64,000 nt of DNA from Gonapodya prolifera JEL478 (lineage: Eukaryota > Monoblepharomycota > Monoblepharidomycetes > Monoblepharidales > Gonapodyaceae). The translations under genes and the position numbers were made by a program. The first letter of the stretch is position 1. Each line of letters opens with the position of its first letter. Shown one piece after another: positions 12,110 to 21,854 of this stretch. Where the stretch lies: NCBI GenBank assembly GCA_001574975.1, contig KQ965782.1, positions 95,279-159,278 of the forward strand, written 5' to 3'. The notes under the pieces were generated by a model. That model was not told the origin of the DNA. It saw only the letters and a list, made by a program, of their open reading frames with translations, and searched no databases.

Positions 12110-12401
12110 CGCCACTCACCGTGCCCCGCAACAACCTGGAAACCCTCTTTCCGCGCTTGCGCTTGATGAGTCAAGGCATTGCTGCCATCAAAGGATTCAG
12201 GGGGGCAACGTCCTTGTTCGCAACAGCACAAAGAATTAGGACAACGAAACCGTGAAAGTTCTCGTTGTTGTAGAGTGGGAGAGCACAGAGGCATTCTGTA
12301 CGGCCAAGGAGGAGTTGAAGGCGTGGATGGGAGAGAAGAACGAGCTGGTATCTCACGGGGCGACTTTGGATAGCGGGATGTATTTGGCGGAGAGTTTTTA
12401 A
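12110..12401 (+). pseudogene. ABM-like protein, decayed copy 4
   Basis: Starts in homology at TVPRNNLETLFPRLRLMSQG (12118 onward). A one-base change in the G-run at about 12208 shifts the frame. The homology continues as GNVLVRNSTKN, then an in-frame TAG, then ETVKVLVVVEWESTEAF, AWMGEKNELVSHGATLDSGM and a TAA at 12399-12401. The downstream GCGGGAGAGTTTGTG is shared with the region after copies 2 and 3, showing that flanking DNA was duplicated too. More diverged than copy 3. Confidence 0.7.
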
Positions 12402-12833
12402 GCGGGAGAGTTTGTGGTGTGTCTTACATGTTCGCGTGCGTGAAGAATTAGAAGTTTGCTTGTTTTGGGAAAATCGGTATCGGGACCTGCTCTGCCACAA
12501 TTCTGCTTTCAACACAAAGAGAATGATTCTGTTTCATCCAGTCGAGTGGACAGATCTGGGTGGAGGAGCAACGAACGTTGCAACTTGGATGTTGAAGCAT
12601 GCAGGTTGGCGAATGTGGTGCAACAGGGGCGACAAGTTTACCACTAGTGATGTCATCTTATGGGGAAGAGATGGAGGTAGCTAGATGTAGTACAAACGCG
12701 GAAACGGTGGATCGAGTGCAAGACAATGGCGCACCTGCACGATGGCTCACAAACGACCTTTTTGGCGTCCATGCAAACACTTGCGCATTATAAATACAAT
12801 ACATCCAAGCAAAATGCAAAATTCAATTTGTCC
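12402..12833. other. no gene seen
   Basis: Between the last ABM copy and the 3' end of the LCCL gene. Only short frames without domains. It should contain the LCCL gene's 3' UTR on the minus strand; no clear hairpin or repeat was noted. Confidence 0.4.
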
Positions 12834-15541
12834 CTAAGAAACTGTACCATTCAAAAGCACTCGAAGTGGTGGAGTGTAATCCAAGGAGGTTCCAGACGCG
12901 TCAACGCCTGCAAGCCGAAAGTACACCGCCCGATCCTTTCCCATTCCGTTGTTGTAGAGCTGGGTAATGTTTATGGGATTGTCGACGACTGGGACGGCGG
13001 TCCAATTTGAAAATGGCCCTCGATACACTTCCACGCTAAGCAACGTGGCGTGAAATGGTCAGACCACCATACCATTGATTGTGGTTGCACCACACTCACT
13101 CGTTCAAAACAAGACTGTAGGCTGACACACCGGCAAAAGAAAGGTCCGAAGAATTGAGACCAACCAAACTCGTAAAGTTCCTCGAGGAGCCGTTGACGTC
13201 GGTCGCAGTCCAGCCCCACTGCACGGTCCAGTTCCCCGCCGCCGAAAAATTGTTGAACGAGCCCCAAAAGGGAGTGACCGTTCCTCGCGCAGCGACCCCG
13301 TAGTATTTCGCGGCGGTCTCGACGGGAGCTTCGAACCCCCACCGGCCGACGCCTTCGAGGAACCATCCGATCAAGAAGCTCTGAAACGTCATGGCGGTGC
13401 GTGTTTGAACGCCTGTGGTTGTTGGGAGGAGAAGGAAGGAGAGTTGGTAGTGGTGAAGATGCAAGTAAAGGTCTAGGAGGGGATGAACAGATAAATCAAT
13501 GGAACAAACACAAAACAGGATACAAGAACGTACCAGTGAAGAGAAAAGGTAGAAGCAAATACACAAGGAGAACGCAGAACGCGTACAAAATAAGCACGGG
13601 AACTTTCCCCATCCGCCGTTGGTGATAGAACAGGTGGCCGATGAAGACGAGAATGATGGCTGCGTACACAAGCAGCATTATTACTCTCTTTGGTTGAGTG
13701 AATAGCATCGAGGTCAGAGTGACGTCTGGCAACCGCGCAGTTATCGAGACGATCTCTAATTGTTTTTCATTACCACACAACGGTTAGAAAGATGTAGCTC
13801 GACCGATGAAGAAATGAATAAGAGACCCAACACCCACCGATTCCAACAAGCATAGGGATGATCCAGAACAACACCAAGTCGACCGCCCACTTGCTCGCGT
13901 CGCTCGGGAGTGTGCGCTTGATGAAGAACTGCCACGCGACGTACCCGGACGCCATCGCGGGTAAAAACGTGCCGAGCGACTGGACGATAAAGTCCAGGTT
14001 TGCGCGCGGGGAGGTGTAGTCGAAGTACACGACCGTCCAGTACCCGAGCACGAATGCACTTTTGGGGCAGGGCAGGCACTTCATGTCAGCCCAAAACTGG
14101 GAGAGTCCCAACGGAAGCAAAAAAAACCCCGGATTTTAGCTCACCTGAAGAAAAAGTACCACGTTGGCACACCCAACAGCGCCCCCAGCGCGCACAGTCC
14201 CAGCACCAACAGCGGCGCGACCCATGACAAGTCCGAGCACGAGGACGCACTGTCGCACGGCACGAGCCTGTAACTCATCGGAAACGCCGAATCGAACCCA
14301 TACGACTTGATCCCGTTCCTCGCGCTTGCCGTGAAATTATCCCACTCCCCAATGACCTCCACGACAAAGCACCCGCCCGACAAGTCCGTCGCAAACCCGG
14401 CGTGGATCGCCGCGGCGCAGATCCACGAGTCGGCGCGGTACACGTCCGTGCCCAGGAGGACGGGCTCCAAGTAGAAGGGGTGTGCGCCGTGCCATTGGAC
14501 TTCGAGGGTTTGTACGGTGGAGCACAGCGGCTGGCATCGGACGGGGAGGCTGAACCCCCCGAACGGCGCGCATGCGGAGCCGTCGACCCCGCACCCGTCG
14601 GGGAGGATCGACCAGAAGGAGTCGACACACCCGATGCGTTGTGGTGGCCCCGGGACGGTGGTTGTGGCGTAGGAGTCGGTGTGCACGAGGACGGCGAAGA
14701 GGGCGAGTGAGAGGAGGGAGAGGAGGGTGAGGGTAATGGAGCGCCGGGTGAGCGGGAGGGCGAGGAAGGTGAGGAGGGCGGTTTTGAGGTCCAACGGCGG
14801 TTCTTCAGGTGTCGACGCAGCACGTGCAGGTACGTCACCGGCGCCAGGCAAGTCGATGACGACCAGCGGCTCTCCCGCGTTGGACCCCTGCGTCGCCCCG
14901 CCTCTAATCGAGGTCGACGCCGTGCCTTCCCGGTCCTCGTCCTCCTCCTGCTCTCTCACACCATCCTCCGACTCCTCCTCGTGCTCGGCGTGCGAGTCCA
15001 GCCCCCGCCCCGATCCAGTACCGGTACCCAACGTGGGCGTCAAATCGTCAGGCGAGGTGCGCCGTCCGCGTGCTCTTCGTTTCCGCGCTGATCCGACGCC
15101 GACGCCATCTGTTCGAACCACTGACGACTCGTCCCCCGCGTGCGTGGGGCTCCCGCTTCGTCTCGAAGACGCAGACGCGCGGTCGGGGTCGAGCCCGGCG
15201 GCACTCCCGTCCCCGCCGCCCCGAGCGAGCGGAAGAGGGGGCATCACGGCATCGCGCAACTTGCCCAACCAAGCACCCCACCCAGTTCGTTTCGCCGCAT
15301 CGTCGCGCGGTTTCGCCCCCGCTAAGCTACTCGTTCCCACTCCCAGACCCAATCTACTCGCGACGTCAGTGCACGCGGCGACCAGGATGACTTGGATGGG
15401 TCGGTGCAGGCGCGGCGGTGGGGATGGGTGCGGAGGGTACACAACGAGTTTGAGGATGCGTAAAACTTTAAGAAAAGCTGAGCGCGCGAGCGGTGGTGCG
15501 GTGGCTGCGGGGGGATGGGAAGGAGAAGGGGGGGTCGCCAT
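12834..15541 (-). CDS. LCCL-domain multi-pass membrane protein
   Basis: Five exons (transcript order): 15541-14145, 14058-13838, 13755-13534, 13412-13100, 13035-12834; 2355 nt, 784 codons, all phases fit. Donors are GTGAGC, GTGGGT, GTACGT, GTGAGT; branch-like CTGAC/CTAAC precedes three acceptors. N-terminal about 250 residues are Pro/Ser/Arg-rich and acidic, predicted cytosolic and disordered. A membrane helix (SITLTLLSLLSLALFAVLV) precedes an LCCL-like extracellular domain with many Cys (GCVDSFWSILPDGCGVDGSA ... FPMSYRLVPCDSASSC). Six or so further hydrophobic segments follow in exons 1-3 (e.g. APLLVLGLCALGALLGVPTW). The C-terminal about 170 residues are N-glycosylation-rich (NFS, NWT, NGSS, NFT). 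Fungal LCCL proteins are membrane proteins of unknown function; LCCL is thought to bind ligands. The ATG at 15541 is the first in frame; an upstream exon is possible. Confidence 0.82.
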
Positions 15542-16523
15542 GGATGGGAGGGAGGGGAGTTTTGCGAAGGAGACGGGCGCCCGACTGAGGTTCGCGTACA
15601 GGAAAGGTCGATGGTGAGGCAATCGCGACCGGTCGTGACCAGTGATAGCAGAAGGTAAATGCAAAGCAGAAGTAAGATTTCGACTGCTGCAGGTCTTGGC
15701 CTGTCTTGGCTGTTGGGCGCGACCGCGTCTGTCGTTTTCGAAGGAACAACTCCGCCATCATACAAAGCCTTGAAGGCTGGAAAAAAAGCCTTTCGCGGGC
15801 TTGAAATCAATTGATATCACAGAATCTGCTCGTCGTTCTACGCTCGCAATGTGCCAAATCTTGAGCTTCGGATGTTCGGATGATGACAATGAATTGCACA
15901 CTTCTGGTCGCACCAAGAAGCAAAAACCCGTCATTCTGGGTAACACCACGTTCATTCCCTGAAGGGATCCCTCCTCGGTTCACTTGACCGCAGAAGAGTT
16001 TCATTCCGAGTAACACATTACTTTACTATTTCCGCAATCCATCAATCCACCAATCCACCAATCCCTCAATCCACCATCCGCCGGTCCACCTATCACTTCT
16101 AGCGGTCTGTCTATCCGTTATCCGCCAATCCGGTTTTTGGAATATTTCGGGTGTTGTGTGCCTTGCCTCCCTCGTCATCCCGCCACACCTGATTGCATCG
16201 CTCAGAAGTGGCACCTGTAATAGTCGCGCTGATTGTAATTCTGGCACAATTTTCCGGTGCCTTTGGGCAAACGGGGCCGTGCGGTTTCAGTAATTGACGC
16301 ATCTGATGAGACATTCAACCTCAAAATGTCGCACTCCAACAAAACAACCCAACTTTTCTTCCTCCGTCTCCAGCCAACCCATCCTTTTACCCCAATCAAT
16401 GCAAGGCGTACGTCATCTCGGAACCCGTCATTTTCAAACATGCTTCCCGGTCTTACATAACACACATTGTTTGCTCCATAACTATTTTAATAGTGGTCAA
16501 GTCTCTGCTTTCTAATGCCGGAG
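15542..16523. other. intergenic region with a short tandem repeat
   Basis: About 1 kb with no gene that I can support. At 16036-16090 there is a degenerate tandem repeat of an AATCCACC-like 8-mer (six or seven units). The missing 5' exons of the deacetylase-like gene that starts at about 16524 should lie here, but no frame encodes a convincing signal peptide or N-terminal domain; a promoter cannot be assigned. Confidence 0.5.
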
Positions 16524-17968
16524 GACCTGCGTGAGTGGAATAAGGTTCCATAAGTATTTCATCAAACAATAACACAAGCCTCTACCAGTGCAAACACGGG
16601 GACACTTCTCCAAAACGTCGTTGCTGGTGGGACCAGCGCCTCGGCCCTCACATTCTTCGCAACCACGCGCTACCTGAGGGACGTGCATAGTTTGATCGAT
16701 GAATGCGGTCGTCGTAAAAGGGCTAAATGCGACATTGCTGATTCTCTTCAGGTCACCAGCAATGCACCCCTCGCACTAGTCTCCAACGCTGGCGCCCTTA
16801 TCGGTCTTCGTTAGTACACCCACTCATATCGTACAGAGCATCACCAGTAACTCACAAACTGATCACTGCCGTATCAGAGTGGCCGACCACCATCCCCATC
16901 ACGAGAGCCACTGAGGCTCAAATCATCCAACAGCTTTCAGACGATTGCAATGCTGGCTTCCAATACACGCAGAAGATACCCAAATGTAAGTTCCGGCGCC
17001 GGACCCAAGCTTACATTCAGCCTCACTTGCTGCTGGACTTTCAGACATCTACCTGCCGATCGACACCCCTCAGTCGGCTTACAACACTATCAAGGCCCAA
17101 GGATACGTCGTAGGCCCGACCAAGATTACTTCTTCCACACAAAGCGACCAAGTGACGCAATTTCTTCTCTTCCTGTTCAGCCTGTTGGCTACAACCTCGA
17201 CTCCAGCGACTACATGTAGGCCTCATCGAGCAACACCGCGGCTTGTCAAGACGGTATCCTCAACAACTACTTCACGAAGCTCACTGAACTCCCGAATGGC
17301 ACTTCATCCTTTGTGGTGGTGAACTCAGACTTGTGGCCCTGCTCTGCTCAGACTGCTCCACTCGTCTTCAACACCTTGCGGAGCTACGGCTACACTCCAG
17401 TGAACATTGCGGCTTGCTGTGGTGACACGTCTCCCTACAGGACTTGTGAGTGCCTCTCAACACGCTGCCCATGATTTGAGGTATTCAAAATCTTATACGT
17501 GCTTACAGCCAGCTCCATCGTCCCATCTGCCACCTCAGCTGCTCTGTCTGACGGTACCAATCCTACCACACCCTCCGGCCCGACTGCTGCGTCCCCAACC
17601 ACAGCTCCCTCCGCACCCCCTGCCACAACTCCCGCCATGTCCAACTCCCCGCCGCAAGATCAACCTGCGGTACCAGCTCCCACAGGTGCCATTGTGGGCG
17701 GTTTCATTGGGGAGCTGACTGGTCTCGCATTTGTGGTGGGAGCGGTGCTCGTGTATCGGCGGCGTTCACGTCGTGAGTACTTTGAAATCCGTCTATGTGG
17801 CCCGATGGCAATTTTGTGTCCGAAACGATTTTTTTCGTTTTTGCATGCTCTGTCCCAGGAGCGTCACTCACGTCTCAAAGCCCCACTAAAATTACAAGCG
17901 AGCTGCCGCCTCCAAATGCACCCCTTGTGGTCGTACCACCACCGTCTGAAGTATCTACCGATCACTAG
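16524..17968 (+). pseudogene. membrane-anchored polysaccharide-deacetylase-like protein, catalytically degenerate, one in-frame stop
   Basis: Exons that fit in phase: 16524-16530, 16579-16682, 16752-16809, 16878-16985, 17045-17109, 17181-17445, 17509-17772, 17859-17968. Joined, they follow the NodB/chitin deacetylase order: DLPSTSANTGTLL (where families have DDGPS), SALTFFATTRYL (TFF strand), NAGALIGLQWPTTIP (where HxxxH should be), KIPKYIYLPID (where RPPYG should be), GYNLDSSDYM and GYTPVNIAACCGDTSPYR at the C-terminus. The metal-binding His pair and the RPPYG motif are absent. A Ser/Thr/Pro-rich stalk, one membrane helix (FIGELTGLAFVVGAVLV) and a basic RRRSRR tail follow. One TAG (17217-17219) interrupts exon 6; all other junctions are clean. 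The 5' exons with a signal peptide were not found. Either a very young pseudogene or a truncated product; the degenerate catalytic site predates the stop. Confidence 0.65.
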
Positions 17969-18159
17969 CCTCCGAATCTACCTGAGATGACAGGAACTGG
18001 ACCATATTCCGCACAGATCCAGTCACGTGATCGTGGGAAGCGGCCAGAAGAAGGGGCAAGCGTGGCAAACGTGGCAGAAGGGAACAGTTTCCTCGTAAAC
18101 GTGGCGGAATTTCCTCCCCAAACCCAACCGTCGCAGAACAGTCTCAAAGTTTCCTCACG

Positions 18160-18624
18160 TCACTCACACCACAGAGCTCTGCGACAATCGCTCCTCATGA
18201 TGCGGGGGAAAACGGCCATTGTCCATAATTCGTTTGTTGATGGTTCAAAGGACCACCCGAAGCCACAGTAATAAAAGGGGACAGTGACACACGCTCCGAG
18301 GCGGACACGGCAGTTGTGTAGCGATAACAATGAACCGTCTGCGGTGCAGTAAAGAGGGTTGGAGCCGAGATCCATGATTACGACAGGTTCGTCAGTAATT
18401 CGATCGTCGAATTCCAAGTTGGACCATCGTGGTAATGCATATGACTTCAGAGAAGAAGTCCCCTCAATGTGAGGACACGGTCGGTGTTGGTGCAGAGGAT
18501 ACTTCAACTTCGTTCGTAACTGAGGCATTTCCGGTGGGTCCTGTTCTATCATCACGATGGCGACGGGGAAGAAACCACAGACTTCAAAATTTGCCCGATA
18601 TGCGCGATGGAGGGCCCTACACAT
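18160..18624 (-). CDS. hypothetical protein, 154 codons
   Basis: Open frame with an ATG at 18624 and stop at 18160, no intron needed. No domain recognised. The second half is hydrophobic and aromatic with several Cys (CVTVPFYYCGFGWSFEPSTN). The region lies downstream of the deacetylase-like gene on the other strand. A further minus-strand frame with CxxC-type motifs lies at 18861-18643, but I cannot connect the two. It could be a chance frame; no homologue within the window. Confidence 0.25.
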   Translation of the reverse strand: MCRALHRAYRANFEVCGFFPVAIVMIEQDPPEMPQLRTKLKYPLHQHRPCPHIEGTSSLKSYALPRWSNLEFDDRITDEPVVIMDLGSNPLYCTADGSLLSLHNCRVRLGACVTVPFYYCGFGWSFEPSTNELWTMAVFPRIMRSDCRRALWCE

Positions 18625-19223
18625 TGGCCCAAGTGAAGAGAGTCACGAGTTGAAAGAAATGTGGTCACAAGTCCGTATATCTCTGGCTACGAGGGGAGGC
18701 ACGGGCATCACTAGTTTTCGTGACTCTAAAAGTGACTGCGAACACGACTTACAACTGAGAGCACGGTCATCGCCATGATTCTTCAGGTTTCGGATTTTGA
18801 TTTCGGTTAAACACTGAGTGTTCTCACAGCGCCGACATCCACGCGGACAATGATTGTGCACTTTCTTTGGGCGGCGATGGGCGGAACCGTTAACTTAGTC
18901 ATGATGTGTTCGATCTCAACCCAGGGTTACAGAGGCACATGAAGTCACTTTTTTACAAGTACAACTCGGCTAAGAGATTACATATGGGGATTGACATTGA
19001 CATTGGAGGAGATCTCTCGCAGTATCAAAACAAGCTAAACAGGAACTTGAATAATGTGTGGTAAACTGTATGTAACCCCTCGTCGACCTGGAACATATCC
19101 ACCTCATCCCCAAAGGCCACCATCACCTCGCCCTACATATGGTCAACCCTGCTACCAAGTTCAAACCCTCTCTACAACGTTCCGGTCGGCTACAACGGTT
19201 GATGAGTTGTTAGTTGTGTAACA

Positions 19224-19420
19224 CTTGCGCACCCATCGGATAATCCGCTTCCGTGTCAGCGCTGTGCTCGGGAAGGAGCTCGACAATGTCCGCGTGACCT
19301 CTGTGCGCTGCCGATTGAAGTGCAGTATCATGGTAGGCGCGAACATTCGCGCCTTGACTCTTGAGCATGAGTCTGACAACGCCAATGTTTCCATTTCACG
19401 CCGCACAACGAAATGCACAG
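19224..19420 (-). pseudogene. displaced ankyrin-repeat fragment
   Basis: Read on the minus strand this encodes about two ankyrin repeats (NIGVVRLMLKSQGANVRAYH, then DTALQSAAHRGHADIVELLP). The DNA matches 26470-26640 of the intact F-box/ankyrin gene almost base for base, so it is a recent copy. One codon of the ankyrin frame is a stop and the repeat is cut at both ends. It overlaps, antisense, the first codons of the Sel1 frame at 19367. Confidence 0.8.
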
Positions 19421-20011
19421 TTGAATATAAAAGCGACAAGCGCCAAACAAATTCCAGAGCAAATCCAAACCCAAATGAGCAAAGCGATCGGTGGAATGTT
19501 TCAGCGTGGTCTGATGCTCGAGAAAGATTTGAAGATGAATGAGGCGATCACGAGCTACATACTTGCAGCAAGTCGCATGGACAAAGAGAGCATGTACAAA
19601 CTTGGAACACTGCTTGAATCGGGTGAGCATGTGCCACTTGACTACTCGCATGCGAGAACGTGGTACATCCTTGCGGCGCGAGGAACTGGAGACGAGCCAC
19701 ACGTTGGAGCGCAATACAAACTTGGTTATTTCTATGAGTTTGGGCTTTGTGGGGAGAGTAAGATGGATAAAGCACGAAAACTGTATAAGCTTGCCGCCGA
19801 AAAGTTTCATGCAGATGTGCAGTACAAAGCTGCATACTTCCTTGAGCACGGAATAGGTGGCGAGAGCAACATGGCCGAAGCGCGCAAGTATTACACACTT
19901 GCAGCCAATCAGAATCACAGCGAATCCCAATATGAGCTGGGGGGGGGAAACCATTTGAACCGAAACAATCGAAAGAGCGGGGAAATGGCGGCAATCCCCA
20001 CACCCACATGA
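19367..20011 (+). CDS. Sel1-repeat protein
   Basis: Single frame with first ATG at 19367 and stop at 20009-20011. Four Sel1-like repeats are visible: AIGGMFQRGLMLEKDLKMNE, ESMYKLGTLLESGEHVPLDY, AQYKLGYFYEFGLCGESKMD and VQYKAAYFLEHGIGGESNMA, with A(R)xYYxLAA spacing. The first 20 or so codons are antisense to the displaced ankyrin fragment, so the ancestral start is more likely the ATG at about 19473 (MSKAIGG) or lay upstream and was lost. After the fourth repeat a run of nine G (about 19939-19947) leads into an unrelated tail, suggesting a slippage truncation. It overlaps the F-box ATG at 20008. Likely a protein-binding solenoid; whether it is still functional is doubtful. Confidence 0.55.
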   Translation: MSLTTPMFPFHAAQRNAQLNIKATSAKQIPEQIQTQMSKAIGGMFQRGLMLEKDLKMNEAITSYILAASRMDKESMYKLGTLLESGEHVPLDYSHARTWYILAARGTGDEPHVGAQYKLGYFYEFGLCGESKMDKARKLYKLAAEKFHADVQYKAAYFLEHGIGGESNMAEARKYYTLAANQNHSESQYELGGGNHLNRNNRKSGEMAAIPTPT

Positions 20012-21306
20012 ACATCGAATCCCTCCCCTCCGAGGTCCTTCACGCCATCATCCGCCTCGTCCCTCCGAAATCCTTCTACGCCACCGTCCCACTCCTGTCC
20101 ACACGCTTCCACCAAGCCGCACGCAGCGCCATCACTGGACCCGGTACTGACCGGCGCATCGTCCTCGCCTGTGCGCTCAACGTCGTGGTTCTGTCGGGCA
20201 ATGATGCCGATCGGGGCACTGTGCGCGTCGCGGACGGATGGAGGACCGTGGAGGTGGGAAGGAGTGGATGCGCGCGTCTGCGGGTCGGAGTTGACGCGCA
20301 GATGTGCGCGCGCGTGGAAAGCTTCTCAGGAATGGAGGGACAAGGGCTAGGAGGCTTTGTTTTGGCGAAACTGAGGGATCTCGAACCGGTGGTGAACTCC
20401 TGGAGATGCGGATGGCGCGCGGTTGTTACGGAGGCGCACTTCCAAGCGCCGCACGTCACCTTTCTTCCTCATCGCGCGGACCATTTGCGGCTTTTGCTTC
20501 GACCGGCGCTGGGTATGGTCCTGGCGCATGAGTTTGCCACGGTGCTTGGAGTGGCGCTTCTTGCCAAGCTGCTTGACACGCTTCCGCCAGACGAATGGGC
20601 GTCGTGTGCGGTGTCCGAGGTCCGAATCGATGTACGGCTCACGCTTGGGGACTCGAGCGATTGTGCCTTGCAGTCGGTGCTGGAACGGTTGCCCAACCTG
20701 ACGCAACTGAGGGTTTCAATGTGACGGACTGCAGTGTCGCGGAGAGAGTGCAGCAAACAGTATCGGTGGATCGGGGCAGGCTTGTGATGGTGTTTTTGCG
20801 GGCGATTTTTCCCTTGAACAAAAACTCCCGACAGGAGAACGGTTCTGGGGATGCTGTTTGTCCCCCTGATGTTCTCGAATCTGAGGGAACTCGGCACAGT
20901 ATGGCTCACAGAAGAAATTTCGGAAAGCCGCGTCCCGTTTTTGTCCAGTACTAGCGACTGTTCCCCTGGCGTACTGAGGGATTTGAGACACTTGGAACTC
21001 GGGTTGTATGTTCCAGACGGGCACGACCCTTCGGAACCACCTGAAACGCAAAGCATGAGATCTCTTGCTGGATGTATCCTCCGCGGCTGCCCTCGTCTGG
21101 AGACCCTGAAGCTGCGACTCAGATTTGGTCGCGGTGCCCGCAATATTAGCGGTTCTGACAGCTTTTCACGACCGCGAGGGTTCCTAAATCCCTCAGAGGA
21201 GAGCATGGTCTCGGTCCTGGACACCGTACTTGGTACTGTGGGCTCGCATTGCCGTACGGAAATTGGGGAGATTCATTTTCTGAAAGTTCAATTCATTTGC
21301 CCGTAG
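20008..21306 (+). pseudogene. F-box/LRR-like protein, copy 1 (frameshifted)
   Basis: ATG at 20008. N-terminal F-box-like motif (ESLPSEVLHAIIRLVPPKSF, then PLLSTRFHQAAR). The frame runs to 20724 (238 codons). Comparison with the relic at 24.8-25.5 kb shows that the homology continues past this stop in other frames: GFNVTDCSVAERV at about 20722, then NLRELGTVWLTEEISES and leucine-rich sequence (LRHLELGLYVPD, CPRLETLKLRLRF) to 21306. Two frameshifts are therefore inferred, one near 20712 and one near 20840. F-box proteins are substrate adaptors of SCF ubiquitin ligases; the LRR part would bind the target. An intron could hide one shift, but no good donor/acceptor pair was seen. Confidence 0.65.
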
Positions 21307-21854
21307 ACCTTGAACCCGAAGAGCGTCCAGGTATTCCTTGAACCACGATGAATCCGGCACGTTGCCCTGGTCACCAACTGGTGCGACGGCCCATGCCTGC
21401 ATAGTCGGCAGCTAGCAATACGTTGGGACGCTACCTCGGACAACGATCTTGGAACAGACGGGTGGTGCAGGAAATGGATTGGTCAGCGAGGACTCTTCAA
21501 ACATAAGTTTGCAAAACGCAATCCGCATACGCTGAATGCGGTTGCAGAAAAGTGTTTAGCCCTGGTGCATGGAGGACGGAGAGCTATCGAAGCGAGCAGT
21601 GAATCGTGACCACAGCGAGACTACACCCAAGACTGCACATCGATCGCTCGTTTCTTCATTTTTGGGGCAGAATCGCACCTGTTACTGCGCCGGCGCCACG
21701 CCGCACTTCTCCAATCCCTTTGCTCCACGTCACCGATCGGGTGAATCCGTGGAGGTGCTGGCAATGGCAGCTCGATCCCCTACAAACCCGATACATCCCT
21801 GATTCTTCCAAAGAGAAAACGGCACGCTTCTTGAATCGCCCATCTCAGTCGATC
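21307..21854. other. no gene seen upstream of the Hsp70-like gene
   Basis: Short frames only. The stretch should hold the Hsp70-like promoter. A frame at 21606-21800 continues towards the signal-peptide exon but shows no domain. No heat-shock-element array was recognised by eye. Confidence 0.4.

Noticed and set aside
14679-15617. Plus-strand frame of 312 codons
   Set aside because: Antisense to exon 1 of the LCCL gene, low complexity, no domain.
16036-16090. AATCCACC tandem repeats as a CRISPR-like or telomeric array
   Set aside because: The units are 8-mers without spacers and do not match TTAGGG-type telomere repeats; it is a simple repeat.
17987-18271. Plus frame of about 94 codons after the deacetylase-like gene as an extra cytoplasmic exon
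   Set aside because: The gene already ends with a clean in-phase TAG at 17966-17968, and the next frame has no acceptor in phase.
19161-19439. Minus-strand 92-codon frame as a separate protein
   Set aside because: It is an out-of-frame reading of the displaced ankyrin fragment.
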